Assembly (NCBI GenBank): GCA_025175895.1
Contig: CM045997.1
Coordinates: forward strand, 103,092,479 to 103,156,478
Direction: 5' to 3'
Length of the DNA stretch: 64,000 bases
From: Wurfbainia villosa
Taxonomy: Eukaryota > Streptophyta > Magnoliopsida > Zingiberales > Zingiberaceae
The translations under genes and the position numbers were made by a program. The notes under the pieces are model-generated. The model searched no databases, was not told where the DNA came from, and saw only the letters and a list, made by a program, of their open reading frames with translations. Of this stretch, positions 21,861-36,800 are shown in pieces; within the stretch, counting starts at the first letter, position 1, and every line of letters begins with the position of its first letter.

Positions 21861-24800
21861 ATGGAAGGTAGGGAGGGCGTTGTGGTGGTAGAGTACGAGG
21901 GAGGGGGAGGAAGTGGAAGAGGAACACCGGATGCTGTACAAGGAGAATGGGAAGTCCCGCCGGCGGCATTTTCCAGCAGTGTCGCCGGCATCACCGTGGC
22001 GCCGCCTGAAGGGACTGACTTTACTATTGGACTGGTTGGAAGCGGAAGCGGCGGTGGCGGCGACGAAGGCAGCGAGGGAGACCTCGCGGTGGTGAAGAAG
22101 AGGGGAAGACCCAGAAAGTACGGCCCCGACGGCCTGGCTTTGGTGCCGTCTCCCACCGCTGCGTCTGCCTCCCCGTTCTCCCCTGGTTCTGGTTCCTCTG
22201 ACGGAAAACGGGGTAGAGGGCGACCACGCGGCACCGGCAGCCGCCAACTCCTTGCGGCTCTCGGTAACAAACAAACCCCCCCTCCAATTGCTTGCTCTCC
22301 TGCCCCCCTTCTTCTCCTCCTCCTCCTCCTCCTTTTAGAAGCTGTTCTCTCTGAGGGCTTTTGTCACGAAGTCATCATTTGTCTGTTGTTCTACAGTGAC
22401 GAAGAAGACTACCGTTTTCTTCTGATTAAATTAGGATGCTAAACAAGAAAAAAACCACGATATCATACCCAACGCTGCTTGTTTCCTTGATTTCCTCGTC
22501 TCACATTTTGCTTCTTGTTGATGTTTTGAAGGAGAATGTTTTACTTTCTCAGCTGGAGGGGGCTTTACGCCCCATGTTGTGACCATTGCTACAGGGGAGG
22601 TAGTATATGCCCATTTTGCCGTGGCCTTCATGTTGTTTTCCCCCGCTTCTCTGTTTATGTTAAGTAAATGTTCTTGTCCATGGTCGATCATATACCTGCA
22701 GGATGTTGTTGGAAGAATACGTTCCTTCTCAGAAAAGGGTCCACGAGCTGTTTGTATACTCTCTGCAAATGGATCTATCTCCAATGCTACCCTGCACCAG
22801 CCTGGTTCTTCCGGGGGTACTTTGACATATGAGGTATGACTACCTTGCTTCATCCTAAATCCATTTACACATGCATTTCTATAAAACATGTTGGTGATGT
22901 TCTTAAAATGCTACCTTGCTTCATACTCAGTCTCGCTTTATTTACATAATTCTAGAAATGCATTGGCCATATTCTTAAAAGGACTACTTACAATCAGCCA
23001 GTTGGTTATTTGGTGATGGCAGATTGCTTTGTTCTTGGTTAAGTTTCAGAGTTCTTAAATCTGCACAGAATTTGCCTTTAATTGATTTATTAATTAAATA
23101 TGGTTCATAACTCGCACATCGCAATCAGATATGTGTTGCAGATCATATTGGATCGCATGTTGCTATTCCTTTCCCATTTTGATGTCATAATACTACATGT
23201 CTGACCATTCTTATTAAATGGGATCCCATTCAAGTATAGGATTTGAAACCTCTATACCAATGCTGAATAAGAGGTCCATCAGGCTTGTATTGTAACTAAC
23301 AGGTTTAATCGTTACCAAATCTACACAAGCAACAAAAACTTTGATGCTGTATTCTTCGCTATTCAGCAGCAGATCATAATTTATATACTACATAAAGACT
23401 AACTTCAAATGATATTTTGGAATAATCATACTGGTCTTCTCGATGAGTTTTAGGTTTAACTGATTGTAAATTGGTTTTGATAGAAAAAAGACTCTCCCTC
23501 TCTTTGCAATATAAGGGGATCCGTGCAATTTCCATCAACTAGAACATAAGTTTTAAATGGTGGAATGCCCTACTTGTTACCATATCATACTAGCGTCCCT
23601 CGGTCGTTGAAAAATTAAAGCCCTTTTAGTAGACTGATATGCTACTTAGACTTGGGTACGGGTATTCATAATGGTTAGGGGTTTGTCGACACAATTTATT
23701 CTATAAGTTTTACATGTAATCAACTGGATTATCGGTCGTCCCCCTCAAGTATGGGTGTTAGTATCATTGGGACAGATATGTTAGAATTTTATAAATTTCT
23801 TCGCCAACATTGACTTGGTCTGTGGGTGCTCATTGGATAGGTTTACAATTTGTTTGTGCAGAAACTCCTTGCCCACTTTAGAGATTTAGCTTAGAAGAAT
23901 AGTCATTTAAATTTGTTTTCAATCAAATTTGGTGTTTGTTCTGAACTTGATCGTACAAATGTACAGGGTCGATTTGAGATCCTTTCTCTGTCTGGGTCAT
24001 TCTCAAACACTGCTATTCAGGGTGTACGGAATAGAACTGGTTTGATAAGTGTCTCACTCGCTGGGCCTGATGGCCGTGTCATTGGCGGAGGAGTTGCCGG
24101 TCTGTTGCTTGCTGCTAGTCCAATTCAAGTAAGGAATATTGCTCTCGTTGCTTCTAAACATTCATTATCAGTTATGTGTGTGATTTGCGAGCTCTGTTAC
24201 ATCTTTCATGGCCTACCTAAAATTGGATATATGGTGTAAGGAGAAATGATAGTCGCAGATACAACTCTCGTTATGCTTCCTAATACACAACCATCATCTT
24301 AAAATTCAGCATTTTGGCATTTGCATCAATTACACTTCTCTAAAACTATGTATCACGCATTTCTTTCTAGACAAAAGAATGTCAAAACTCTTAACCTTCG
24401 TTTTAGTAATCCATGCTAAAATGAATGGTCACAATTTGAAGCCTTCGAAATTCGTATTAGACACCTATGAACTAATTGATAATTGGGCTAATACAACTGT
24501 CTTCAAATGTTTTAGGCTAGCAAAGCTTTTAGAGGCCATTTCACAGAATGTGCTTATTAGTTGGAGTATACAGTTTGTATTTGAGCAGTGATGTCTTTGC
24601 TAATTTTGTTTTTATATCAGGAATTTAGTAGTATTTCTTGTATAATTTGGAATGTACCAAGAAAATATGACATTAAGAAGAATAGGGTTATCGAATACAT
24701 CTTCTCTCGCCTTTCAACCTAATATTAGATTAATATCCCACATTGATTTACTTATAAGAAATAGTGCTCGACTATAGAAGCCCATGTGACTCACCCATCC

Positions 24801-27800
24801 ATCACATCGCTAAATGATACAGTCCCAACCTAAATATGATTCAACTGATGAGAAAAAAAAATATTAGTAAAACATTTTCAAGCCACAAACCGGAAAAAAA
24901 TCTCTACACTTTATGCAAATTGAGGAGAAGGTAGACAATGATTAAACAACTACAAACATAGGTGGTTTATGTGGTACATTATAATACGTGACTACGTTCA
25001 TGGGAGGGGAAGAAGGGGAAGAAGATTTCACTATTTGACAATCCTAAATAGTACAAGCTAGTATAAGTTCTCCCCAACAATAAAGTTTGCTAGTGATACT
25101 GCTGTTACCTCTTTCCTGTGAATAAGGTAAGAATACCCGCGTGTAGGATGCTGTCCGAGCCAAGTAGCCGGTTCGGCGGGAGGAGTCTGGGAAGAACGGT
25201 TCAGGCATGTCAGTTTGAGGCAGTTGACACGGGAGGACGGTTTAAGGGAGTTGGCATGGCTGGGTGACCGTGAAGATTACTTCGATACGGGACAGATGAG
25301 AATTGGCTCGGTCTAGCGGGTCTAGAGATGGTTTAGTACGGGGAGAATAGGAGTTGATTTGGGCTACCGGGAAAAGTCTAAGAGCTGCGCTACACGTGAG
25401 TGGTAGGTTTAGGTTAGCTTTATCGAAGGAAAGTGGCTGAAAGGAATGGGCTAGTATATTTCCCGAAATGTAGATAAGAAATTGTTACACAACAGAAGAT
25501 GTCCCCCACATAATATTTCGAGGAGCTTTCGCTCCTCGTGTTTGTAACAGAATGATTCTCCAGATAGGCAAGGTGATCACGTGTACGGTGAAGGAGGTTC
25601 GTGGTGCAACAGCTGGCCGAAGGAAGGAGGATAAAAGGGAGAAGCAGGGAAAGAGGAAAAGGGATCCGTATTATTCTAACAAGCAATAGACGAAGACACA
25701 TCCGAAGGGGAGAGCGACCACATCGCCGGAGAAGGAGACAAGGAGAGTAGTGAGCTCCATATTTCTGATACTTTCCTATGTATTAAGCTAATTGTAAGAG
25801 GTTTTCTCCTCCACCTTCGGAAGTTCTTTCCGCGAAGGAGGTAGTTTATAGTGAAAGTGCTTTGGCACCGTAGCTCGTGGGAGAGCTCACCCCCGTGGAG
25901 TAGGAATCCTTATTCCGAACCACGTTACAACCTGTGTCTTTATTCATTGCTTGTGTGGCGTGCATTTCTCTTCTTCATATTACATCATTACTGTTGCGGC
26001 TGGAGAGAACCCTCAAGCTTCCCGCACGCTCCCCTGCGTTGAAAGGAAGCCAAAAAACCCTTCCCCGTACCGCATCAGTTGGCGCCGTCTATGGGAACTT
26101 CTGAGTAAGACGTAGAGATGCAGCTAGTGGAGATACATCATCCGGCAGCCTCCGCCGCTGAGGAAAATCCCATCACAATACTACCGTCGCAATTGAGAGC
26201 CATGGTGGACACCGCCATGGCTGAAGCCCTTGCTAGAGAAAGGAGAAGGACGGGGTACCTTCATCCTTATTCTGGTGAACCTTCCTCCCGTGGACCGCCA
26301 CCAGAGATGCCCCCTCAACTTTGTACAACCACTAACGTCGAAGCGTTGCCTGGGGAGGGGCTGGGGGGACGAGTACATCAGACCACTATTCCATTAACCC
26401 AGAATCGACGAGAAGAGCAAGGCAAAAGCCATTTAACTAGGGCTCCGGAGATTTATGAGCCTAGTCATTTCACCATGAACATCCTTTCTAAAGTCCCGTC
26501 GTCATACTTTAGAAATCCCCAGGTAGACAAGTATGATGGCACGACGGATCCTGAGGAGCATCTATCACAGTTCGCAGAAGCCGCCTCGCTTCATTGCTAT
26601 ACCGACGCCCTCAAGTGCCAGGTCTTCCGTACCACCTTGACTGGCTCGGTGCAAAAATGGTTTAATACCCTACCCCCGGGGTCTATTACTTGTTTTGCTG
26701 ACTTTCAGGGGATGTTCCGGCAAGAGTTCGCCAGTTGTAAGGCGTACAAACATGATGCTTCCGTCCTGCTGCATATTACGCAGGGTCCTCAGAGTCACTC
26801 AGAGGGTATCTTCACCGATTTACTTCCACTGCCAGAAATATCCTCTCGGCACGATCAGACGCCTTCAGAGTGGCTATTCCGCATGGGCTAAGGGAGGGTT
26901 CTTTCCTTAGCTCACTGTTGAGAAAGCCCGCGGCTAGCTACGAGGAACTGCTGAGCCGTGCAGAAAAATATATCAACGAGGAAGAAGGGCTGAAAGTTCG
27001 GAGAGTCGAATGAGCCTCCGCAATGGTCCATGCAGAAAGAAATCGCCTCGCAGCCCCTCGAGCACCTCCTCGACGGGAATATATACGACCCTTTCTACCG
27101 GAGGTTCCCAGGCCTCGATTACTGATACAGGGAGCTCATCCAGCACCTTCGTTGCAGATCATGGCCACAGATGCAGTTCCTCCCCCAAGAACTTGAAAAG
27201 AGCGGGAGATGGAGTTTTATGACCAGCAAGGTCTTCTACAACGGCCAATGGGGTATAGGGGAGTGTCTCGCAACCCTCTCACCCTGTTCTTTCACCAGTA
27301 TCATATGGAATACGGCCACACCAATGATCGATGTTTTAAGTTGCAAGAAGAACTGGAGCGTATCCGGGCCGCTTACCCACAAGTGCGACCTCAGACGGGA
27401 GGATCGGCACGGCGAGGCCAACGACCCAATATGGCTTGACCGGGGCCCTATAACCAGCGACCGCAGGTCACTTTTCCTCCGGACCCTCAGACCCCAGCCC
27501 AGTAGGGTATCTCACAAGGAGGCCCGTCAGGTGAGGGCCCATCATCTGATCTGAATGACGTCCCCACACGGGGGGTTATTCACGTTATCGTAGGAGGACA
27601 CACTGATGGGGATTCCAATCTGGCATGGGTCTCGTGGAGAGCTTGGCTATAGTTAATCGACGTCAGTCGACGCCGCCGCTTGTTCGGGCTCGAAGACCTC
27701 GAGGCGCTCTCGCTTTTCGATGCAGTATTTCCGGCCAACTACGGCAGGTATTAGTTGATTGAAGCTCGTTAACATCCTCTTCAGAGGCCTTCGACAGACG

Positions 27801-30800
27801 CAGTTGAACGCCGCCTGGAGGACGCCTCCTCTCTTCGGGTTTGCAGGACATGTGGTCCATCCCACAGGGCAGATCTCATTACCCTTCACTCTGACACAAA
27901 GCCCAGTCAGAAAATCAACATTGTTCCTTTTCTTATAGTAGATGCTCCATCCACTTATAATGCGATTTTAGGTCGTCCCTTCCTTTCTATTTTTCAAGCG
28001 GTGGCTTCTCTTTACCACCAGAAGGTGAAATTTCCGGTCGGTCAGTTGGTTGGAGAGGCCAGAGGTGAGTAGAAGGCTGCTCGGAGCTACTACGTACAAA
28101 TGATCAGGGATGACCAAAAGAAGGCCAGATCTGACGACCCTAAAGGAAAAGCCGTCGTGATCTCCGATGTCTGCATGCTGGAAGAGTCTCCCCCTAAAGC
28201 GGAGAAAATAGAAGAAGGTGAACTGGTAGAGATAGCCCCTGGAAAAGTCACTCGGGTAGCTCAGCAGTTTAAGGCTAAGGAGGAGTTGGTGGCTGCTAAA
28301 GATATCTTCGCCGTGCATGACCTACGCGAGGATCGACTCGCATTCTTTGAACATCATCTCAACATTACGGAGGGGTCGACCCGTCAGCCAGAGCGGTGAT
28401 ATTCGGGACAAATCGATATAGCTGAGGAGGTAGATACATTATTGAAAGAGAATCATGTTAAAGAGATTCAATTCCCCGAGTGGGTATCTAATGTAGTCTT
28501 GGTCCCCAAGCCTTCAAGGTAATGAAAGATGTGTATTGACTTTCGTGATTTAAATAAAGCATGCCCTAAAGACTGCTATCCCTTGCCTCGCATTGATCAG
28601 TTGGTGGACTCTACGGTGGGATATGAGGTAGTGTCCTTAATGGATGCTTACCAGGGATATCATCAGATACCGCTGGCTAAATAAGTTCAGAAGAGGGTTA
28701 GTTTTGTAACATCAGGAGGGCTATATGCTTACGTGGTAATGCCCTTCGATCTAAAAAATGCGGGGGCTACGTACCAGCGGCTCATGGATAAACTTTTTGC
28801 GGAACCAAAAGGAAAAAACGTGGAAGTATATGTTGATGACATCCTGGTTAAATCAAAAACCACTCGGGATCTGGTTAATGATCTAGATGAAACTTTTGCT
28901 ACCTTGAGGCGATATAACATGAAACTGAACCCTAAAAAATGCTTGTTTGGGGTGAAGGGCAGGAAATTTTTGGGGTATATAGTAACTGAGAAGGGACTGT
29001 AGGCCAATCTGAAGAAGGTGCAAGCATTATGCAATATGAAGTCACCCACTAATCTGCGAGAGACTCAAAAGCTGGTAGAGAGAATTGTTTCCTTGTTCCC
29101 TACTAGCTTTTGAGTCTCTCGCAGATTAGTGGGTGACTTCCTATTGCATAACGCTTGCACCTTTTCCGGATTAGCCTACAGTCCCTTTTCAGTTACTATA
29201 TACCCTAAAAATTTCCGCTCTTTACTCCGAATAAACATTTTTTAGGGTTCAGTTTCATGTTATATCGCCTCAAGATTGCAAAAGTTTCATCTAGATCATT
29301 AACCAGATCTCGAGTGATTTTTGATTTAACCAGGATGTCGTCAACATATACTTCCACGTTTTTTCCTTTTTGTTCCGCAAAGATTTTATCCATGAGGCGC
29401 GCACGTAGCCTCCGCATTTTTTAGACCGAAGGGCATTACCACGTAAGCATATAGCTCTCCTGATGTTACAAAACTAACCATCTTCTGATCTTCTTTAGCC
29501 AGCGGTATCTGATGATATCCCTGGTAAGCATCCATTAAGGACACTACCTCATATCCCACCGTAGAGTCCACCAACTGATCAATACGAGGCAAGGGGTAAC
29601 AGTCTTTAGGGCATGCTTTATTTAAATCACGGAAGTCAATACACATCCTCCATTGCCCTGAAGGCTTGAGGACCAGGACTACATTAGATACCCACTTGGA
29701 GAATTGAATCTCTTTAACATGACTCGCTTTCAATAATTTATCTACCTCCTCAACTATCAATTTGTCCTTTTCGGGCCCGAAATGTCGCCGCGACGGCCTG
29801 ACCTCCGGGTATGATGTTCAAGAATGGCGAGTCGATCCCCGCGAGGTCACACACCGGCGAAGATATCTTCGCTTTTCTTTGGCGATCCACCACTCCTTAG
29901 CCTCGTCGCTGAGCTACCCGAGTGACTTTTCCAGGGCTATCTCCACCACCATCTTCTTCATTTTCTCGCTAGGAGACTCTTCCGATGCAAACGCTTGAGA
30001 TCACAACGGCTTTCCTTTGTGGTCGCTGATCGACCTTTTTCGTCATCCCCGATCATTCAGACGTAGTACCGGCAAATTTCGCTCACCTCCGCCTCTCCAA
30101 CCGACCGAAATTTCACTGATGGTAAGGAGAAGCCATCGCCAAAAAATGTAAAGGAAGGGACGCACCTAAAATCGCATTATGCTGGAATGGAGCATCCACT
30201 ATAAGAAAAGGAACAATGTTGGTTTTTCGGGCCGATTTCGCGCCAGAGCGAGGGGTAATGAGATCCGCTCCGGACGAACCACATGTTCTCGCAAACCAAG
30301 AGAGGAGTGGCTACGCCCTCCACCGAGCGCTTTCAATCGATCTCTCCGAAGGTCTCTTGGAAGAGGATGTTGACAGAGCTTCCCGAATCGACTAATACCT
30401 GGGTCACTTCATAGTTGCCCAGGGAAATACGGATCACCAGAGCATCCGTATCAGGCAGCAGAACGCCTCTGAGGTTTTCGGGTCCGAACGAAGCGGTCCG
30501 ATGTACTCGACAAGAATTATAGCCAAGCTCTCCATAAGACGGCATATGATTTTCGCGCTCGATCGAATCTCATCGCTGGGTCCTTCGCGATAACGCGAAT
30601 AACCCCCCATGGGGACGCCATTCAGATCGATGATGGGCACTCACCGACCGACCTCTCGAGATACCCTCCCGGGCCGGGTCCGAGGGTCCGAGGAAAAGCG
30701 ACCGCACTATTGGTTATAGTGGCCTCTGGCCGAGCCATATGGGTCATTAGCCTCGCTGGCGGCCCTCCCGCCTAAGGTCGCACTGGGTGTGCTGATACGC

Positions 30801-33800
30801 CCAGCTTCTTCTGCAACTTAAAACATCTACATCGGGCGCGACCATATTCCATATGATATCGGGCAAAAGAACGGGGTGGAGGGTCATGAGGCACTCTTAT
30901 ACCCTATCGTCGCCAGAAGACTCACGGGTCATGTAACTCCATCTCCCGCCTTTCCAAGTTCTTGGGGAGGGATCGATCCGCGTGGCTACGATCTGCAATG
31001 GAGGTGCGGGGCGAGCCTCAGACAAGAATCGAGGCCTCGATCCTCCTAGAAAGGGTCGTATATTTCTATCGGGAGGTGCTCGAGGGGTCAGGCGATTTCT
31101 TTCTCAGATGGGACTATCATGAGGCTCTTCGCCCTCCGGACTTTCAACCCTTCTTCCTTGTTGATATATTTTTCTCGCTGCCTGCCAGCTCAGTGGTCAA
31201 GGGGCTTTCTCAACAAAGTGAGTTAAGGAAAGAACCTCCTCACCCGCGCAAGTAACGACCACTCAAGGCCTGATTCACGAGGGATATTTCCGCAAAGGAA
31301 GTAAATCGTGAAGATACCTCCGAGTGACTCGAGGACCCCATGTAATACGCAGCAGGACGAAAGCATCATGTTTCAGACATTTTACAATCATAACTCCTTG
31401 CCGAACATCCTCCAAAGTCAAGAAACAAGTAATAGCCCCAAGGTGGTATTAAACCATTTTTGTGCCGAGCCGGTCAAGGTGGTACGGAAGACCCGACACT
31501 TCGAGGGCGCCAGATAAGCAATGAAGCGAGGCGGCCTCGCGAATCGCGATAGATGCTCTTAGATCCGCCATGCCATCATACTTCTACTTAGGATTTCAAG
31601 TACGACTACGGACTTCAGAAAGGATGCCTATGGTGAAAGGACTAGGCTCATAAATCTCCGGAGCCCTAGTTGAATGGCTTTCGTCTTGCTCTTCTTGTCG
31701 ATTCTGGGTTAATGGAATAGTGGTCTGATGTACTGCCCCACCCCTCCTGCAATGCTTCGACGCTAGTGGTCAGACGGGCGGAGGGGCATCTCCGTGGCGG
31801 TCCACAGGAGGAAGGTTCACCAGAATGAGAATGAAGGTACCCCGTTCTTCTCCTTTCTCTAGCAAGGGCCTCAGCCACGGCGGTGTCCACCATGGCTCTC
31901 AGTTGCGACGGTAGTATTGTGATGGGATTTTCCTCCGCGACGAAGGCTACCGGATGATGTATCACCTCGGGCTGCATCTCTACGTCTTACTCAGAAGTTC
32001 TCACAGACGGCGCCAACTGATGCGGTACGGGGAAGGGTTTTCTAGCTTCCTTTCAACGCAGGGGAGCGTGCGGGAAGCTTGAGGGTTCTCTCCGACCGCA
32101 ATAGTAATGATGTAATATGAAGAAGAAAAATGTACGTCACACAAGCAATGAACAAAGACACAGGATGTTACTTGGTTCGGAATAAGGATTCCTACTCCAC
32201 GGGGGTGAGCTCTCCCACGAGCTACGGGGCCAAAACACTTTCACTATAAACTTCCTCCTCTGCGGAAAGAACTTCCGGAGGTGGAGGAGAAAACCTCTTA
32301 CAATTAGCTTAATACACAGGAAAGTATCGGAAAGATGGAGCTCACTACTCTTTTTGTCTCCTTCTCTGGCGATGTGGTCACTCTCCCCTTCGGATGTGTC
32401 TTCGTCTATCGCTTGTTGGAATAATGCGGATCCCCTTTCCTCTTTCCTTGCTTCTCCCTTTTATCCTCTTTCCTTCGGCTAGCTGTTGCACCACGAACCT
32501 CCTTCACTGTACACGTGACCACCTTGCCTATTTGGAGAATTATTCTGTTACAGACACAAGGAGCGAAGGCTCCTCGGAATATTATGTGGGGGCCCTCTTC
32601 TGTTGTGTAGCAACTTCTTATCTACATTTCGGGAAATATACTAGTCCATCCCTTTCAGCCACTTTTCTTCGATAAAGCTAACCTAAACCTACCACTCACG
32701 TGTAGCGCAACTCTTAGGTTTTTCCCGGTAGCCCGAACCAACTCCTATTCTTCCCGTACCGAACCATCTCTAGGCCCGCTAGATCGAGCCGATTCTCATC
32801 CGTCCCGTATCGGAGTAATCTTCACGGTCACCCAACCGTGCCAACTCCCTCAAACCGTCCTCCCGTGCTAACTGTCCCAGACTGATGTGCCCGAACCGTT
32901 CTTCCTAGACTCCTCCCGCCGAACCGGCTACTTGGCTCGGACTGCATCCTACGCGCGGGTATTCTTATCTTATTCACAGGAAAGAAATAACAGCAGTATC
33001 ACCAAAAATTTCTCTTACATGATTAGAATTCCTTAGCTCATAAAAACACCGAGAAGGCCTTCCAAATTCCTTTAGTTCAAGTTGCTCACATATTTCCATC
33101 TACCCCCATTTCCAGCATGTAAGATATGACTCAATTCGTGTTGGATTAACTTTTGATGCCATTAGGCTACTTGGTAGGTCTTCATGGGTCTATAAATTGC
33201 AATAACTCAATTCATGGTGATTTTGAATCACCATCCCAACAACAGGTGTATTGCTTTATACGCTATTAAAGTTGTGTAAAATGGGTTGAACCTGTCAACT
33301 TAGAATTTAACTAAATGGAAAAATAATCAACTATTATTAGCCTATAAATTCCCAACATATTTTCCATTCGGGCAATTGATATTGTTAGAATATTATAGAT
33401 ATTACTAGGGATAATTTATTATCCCTAAATATCATTAGGAATAATTATTTTCTAGGATAGAATTTGATTTATTCCTAGGATAGGGTTTGATTTATTCTGT
33501 TGAATAAGCCCTAATCTTGTATATAAATAGGGCTTCCTTCATGTAATTTAGGTAATTCCTATGTTACGAAATAACATGGTATCAGAGCATTAGGTTTTCC
33601 ACCTTTTGCGTTTTTCCGCTGCTTCTCCCTTTCACGTCGCGATATCTTTCCCGCGACGCTGAGCACGCTTCTGGCCGCGTCTTCCTCCTCTACGCAACCG
33701 CCTTCGCGGACTTCATCTTGGTCATCTGTTCGCGTCCGATCCTCCTCCGGATTGCTCCCTTCCTCTTAGCGAGCTTCCTCTCGCATCCAGCCGAGCGATC

Positions 33801-36800
33801 TCCTCCCAGGGTCGCATCTCCTTCTTCAACCTCCTCAAACGCTGCCGGCAATTCAGCCTTCTTCGCCGCCACATGGACATCGTCGCCTTCATCTGACTCT
33901 ATCCCACCATCTTCCGCGAGTCCCCTGCTCCTGTCGTAGGGAAAGGCAATGGAGCCCCTTGGTTCTCCCTCTCTAAAGACGCTATCCCCTCCTTCTTTCG
34001 CTCCTTCTGCGGCTCTGGAGGCCCAGATACGATCATCCCGCTGCTCAACTGGTGCGTGGTCCTTCGCACCGACATCTCTCTCGCGCCACAGCGATCACAC
34101 TGCAAGCAGCAGTGAGGAGGAGAATCCTACTTCCGCGACGCTTCTTTCGCTGAATCGACCGTTTTCCCTTCTTCGCTGGTGCTCGATCCTCTTCCGGACC
34201 TGAATTTTCCCTCTTCCGCGACAAGACGCTCGCCACACAAACCGCCGCCGCCGTTTCTCGGCGTGAAGCCCTTAGATTATCGCGCAAGCGCGCCGCTGGC
34301 CCCATTTCTCTGCTCCGAATAGCACTGGAAAATTCCACGGGTTGAGCAAAGGCGGCTTCTCCAGTACTTCCGGTAACTTTCTTTCGAACCATCCAGTCTT
34401 CCTAGGTCATGGCTACCTCGAAGCTAGATTTCCCAGTTTTTACTAACCACGTTACGATGCCGCTCTCATCCGAGCTCTTGGATGGTAAGAACTACTCCTC
34501 TTGGGCCTCTCACATTGAACTTTGACTTGTTGGACAAGATTATGAAACACATCTCACACAAACTGAAGAGGATATTCAAGTGACCGATTGTCCTTTATGG
34601 AGAAAGGTTGATGCTCAGTTGTGTTGCATTATCCGAGCCACCATCCATCCATCTCTCTGGGATGTCTTCCGAACTTATAAGACCTGTAAGGATGTTTGGA
34701 TACAAGATCAACAACTTTTTATGAATACTTCTCGGCGACTCTATCAAGTTTGTGACGACCTTATGACCATCCTTAATGCCCATCAGATCAAGGAGTCTAT
34801 GTCAACTTATTTGGGATCAGTCTCTAGCCTTCTGTGTGAGTTCAATGACCTGCTCCCACCTGCGACCACTCCTGTTGCAGAGCTTGAAAATCGGAAGAAA
34901 TTTTTTATGTCTCTGGCGTTGTATGGTCTGCCCTCAGATTATTCTCATGTTCGTGATCAGATCCTGGGCATCCCCATAGAAGCCACCATGGACTCTACCT
35001 GTGCGACTCTTCTCCGTGTCCCTACCAAAGTCTTGACATTACCATCTTCCGTTCCGGTTGACTCTTCATCATTGGTCTCTGGAAACAACAACAAATCTCC
35101 ACCGCGTAAGAATGGCAAAGGGCGTCCTTGGTGTAATCATTGTCACCGACCAGGACACACGATTGATAAATGTTGGAGTCTCCATGGTCGACCTCCTCAG
35201 ATCGCTTCACGCCAGAGTTCCGTCACGCCTTCACTTCCAGCTCACACACCACCCAACCCCACCGCCTACTGACAATACCTAACTCCACCGCTTCCCATGA
35301 TGACTTTCAAGTGGTATGAGGATCGACGGAGTCTAATTCTCACGCCATTACACAAGTCGTACTTTCACGCATATCTCCCTCTTCGGGTCCTTGGGTACTT
35401 GACTCTGGGGCCACCGATCATATCACTGGTAATAGATCTCTATTTTCCTCACTATCTACTTCCGGTTATTTACCCTTTGTCACCATGGTAAATGGTTCTC
35501 AAACTCAGTCTCAAGGCATTGAAATTGTTCATTCTTCTCCATCTCTTCCCATTTAGAATGTTCTTTTTGTTCCCGGAGCTTCCTTTAATTTATTATCAAT
35601 AAGCCACCACTCACTGGCCTCGATCAGGTTATCTTATTTACTAAATCTTCTGTTCATTACAGACCGAGTACGGGAGGATGATCGTCTGACATATGAGTCT
35701 CATGGTCTATATCAACTTCACCAAAACTCTCTTATTGGTGCGGTGGCATCATCTCCACTTGTTATTCATGCTCAGTTGAGACATCCTGGTCTTGATAAGT
35801 TAAAACAATTACATCCTAGTCTAACTCATTTAGAGTCTTTGGCCTCATGTGAGTCGTGGCCGAGTAAGTATGACGTAGTTCTGCTTTCTCCTCGCATTAT
35901 AAGTCGGCCACGCCTCCCTCGCTTTGGTTCATTCTGATATTTGGGGTCCGAGTCGTGTTGCCTTTACATTGGGGACACGATATTTTGTTACTTTTGTAGA
36001 CGATTTTTCCCGTTATACTTGGTTATATCTGATGAAGGATCGCTCGGAATTGTTTTCTATTTTTCAATCTTTTTTTAATGAAGTTAAAACACAATTTGGT
36101 ATCCCTCTTCGATCTTTGCAGAGTGATAATGCACGTGAATATCTATCTACTCCGTTTCAAACCTTTTTGGCATCTCACGTCATATTACATCGAAAGTCTT
36201 GTCCTCATACCCCCCAACAGAATGGAGTTGTAGAATGCAAGAATCGCTATCTTCTCGAGACCACCCGGACTCTTCTCCTCCACTCTTACGTTCCTCTTCG
36301 TTTTTGGGGTGACGCCATACTTACTGCATGTTATCTCATCAATCGGATGTCTTCCTCTACTTTACAAGGTCAAATACCTCATCATGTACTTTATCCAAAG
36401 CAGTCCCTTCATCCTTTACCACCTAGGGTCTTTGGTTCTACATGTTTTGCTCATGCTCTTGATCCTGACATTGATAAATTCTCTCCTGGCCGATAAACGT
36501 GTGTTTCGGGTACCCACGCCTCGTAAAGGGTATAAGTGCTATTCCCTACTCTCGCTTCAGATTTCATCTCGTCGATGTCACGCTCTTTCGATTCAGCCTT
36601 TCTTCGGGTCTTCGAGTCATCGCCTCAATTATATCCTTCTACGTCAGACGCTGATCCTCCGAGGATTCTCTATTACCCCACCCCAAATCCTCCTCCGCTG
36701 CAGGTTTATCTGCCATCGCCTCGCTTACGGCCAACACCGACTCGCATGGAATCATCTCTAGAACTGTGTCCTTCGCCTTCCTCCGGCCTCCTTCTCGAGT

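Larger units (their letters stand above)
25094..33001. mobile_element. Head-to-head palindrome of two 5' halves of a Tat-type Ty3/gypsy element
   Basis: Left arm 25094-29076 (+ strand) runs LTR, primer site, gag, protease region, reverse transcriptase. Right arm 29101-33001 is the same order inverted. The arms meet inside the reverse transcriptase gene across a spacer of about 24 bp; the words around the join (GTCACCCACTAATCTGCG and its complement) are identical. The outer LTRs are both 984 bp. There is no integrase and no 3' LTR. Flanks (gctag on the left, ccaaa on the right) show no target duplication. Gag, RT and the primer site beginning TTGGCGCCGTCT suggest the Tat/Retand group. Confidence 0.85.

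Noticed and set aside
21686..22289. Minus-strand frames opposite AHL exon 1
   Set aside because: They mirror the GC-rich AHL exon and have no domain; the plus strand has AT-hooks and splice-consistent exons.
23913..24239. AHL reading ending at 24239 as the natural C-terminus
   Set aside because: It lacks the VGSF end of the PPC domain and runs through a good GTAAGG donor; the matching last exon exists at 45692-45994.
24640..24830. Possible short LTR fragment (ATATCCCACATTGATT words)
   Set aside because: The motif resembles some copia LTR leaders but no paired copy, primer site or boundary was found.
25094..33001. The palindrome as a large DNA transposon with terminal inverted repeats
   Set aside because: The arms are LTR, primer site, gag and RT of a gypsy element, and no transposase or target duplication is present.
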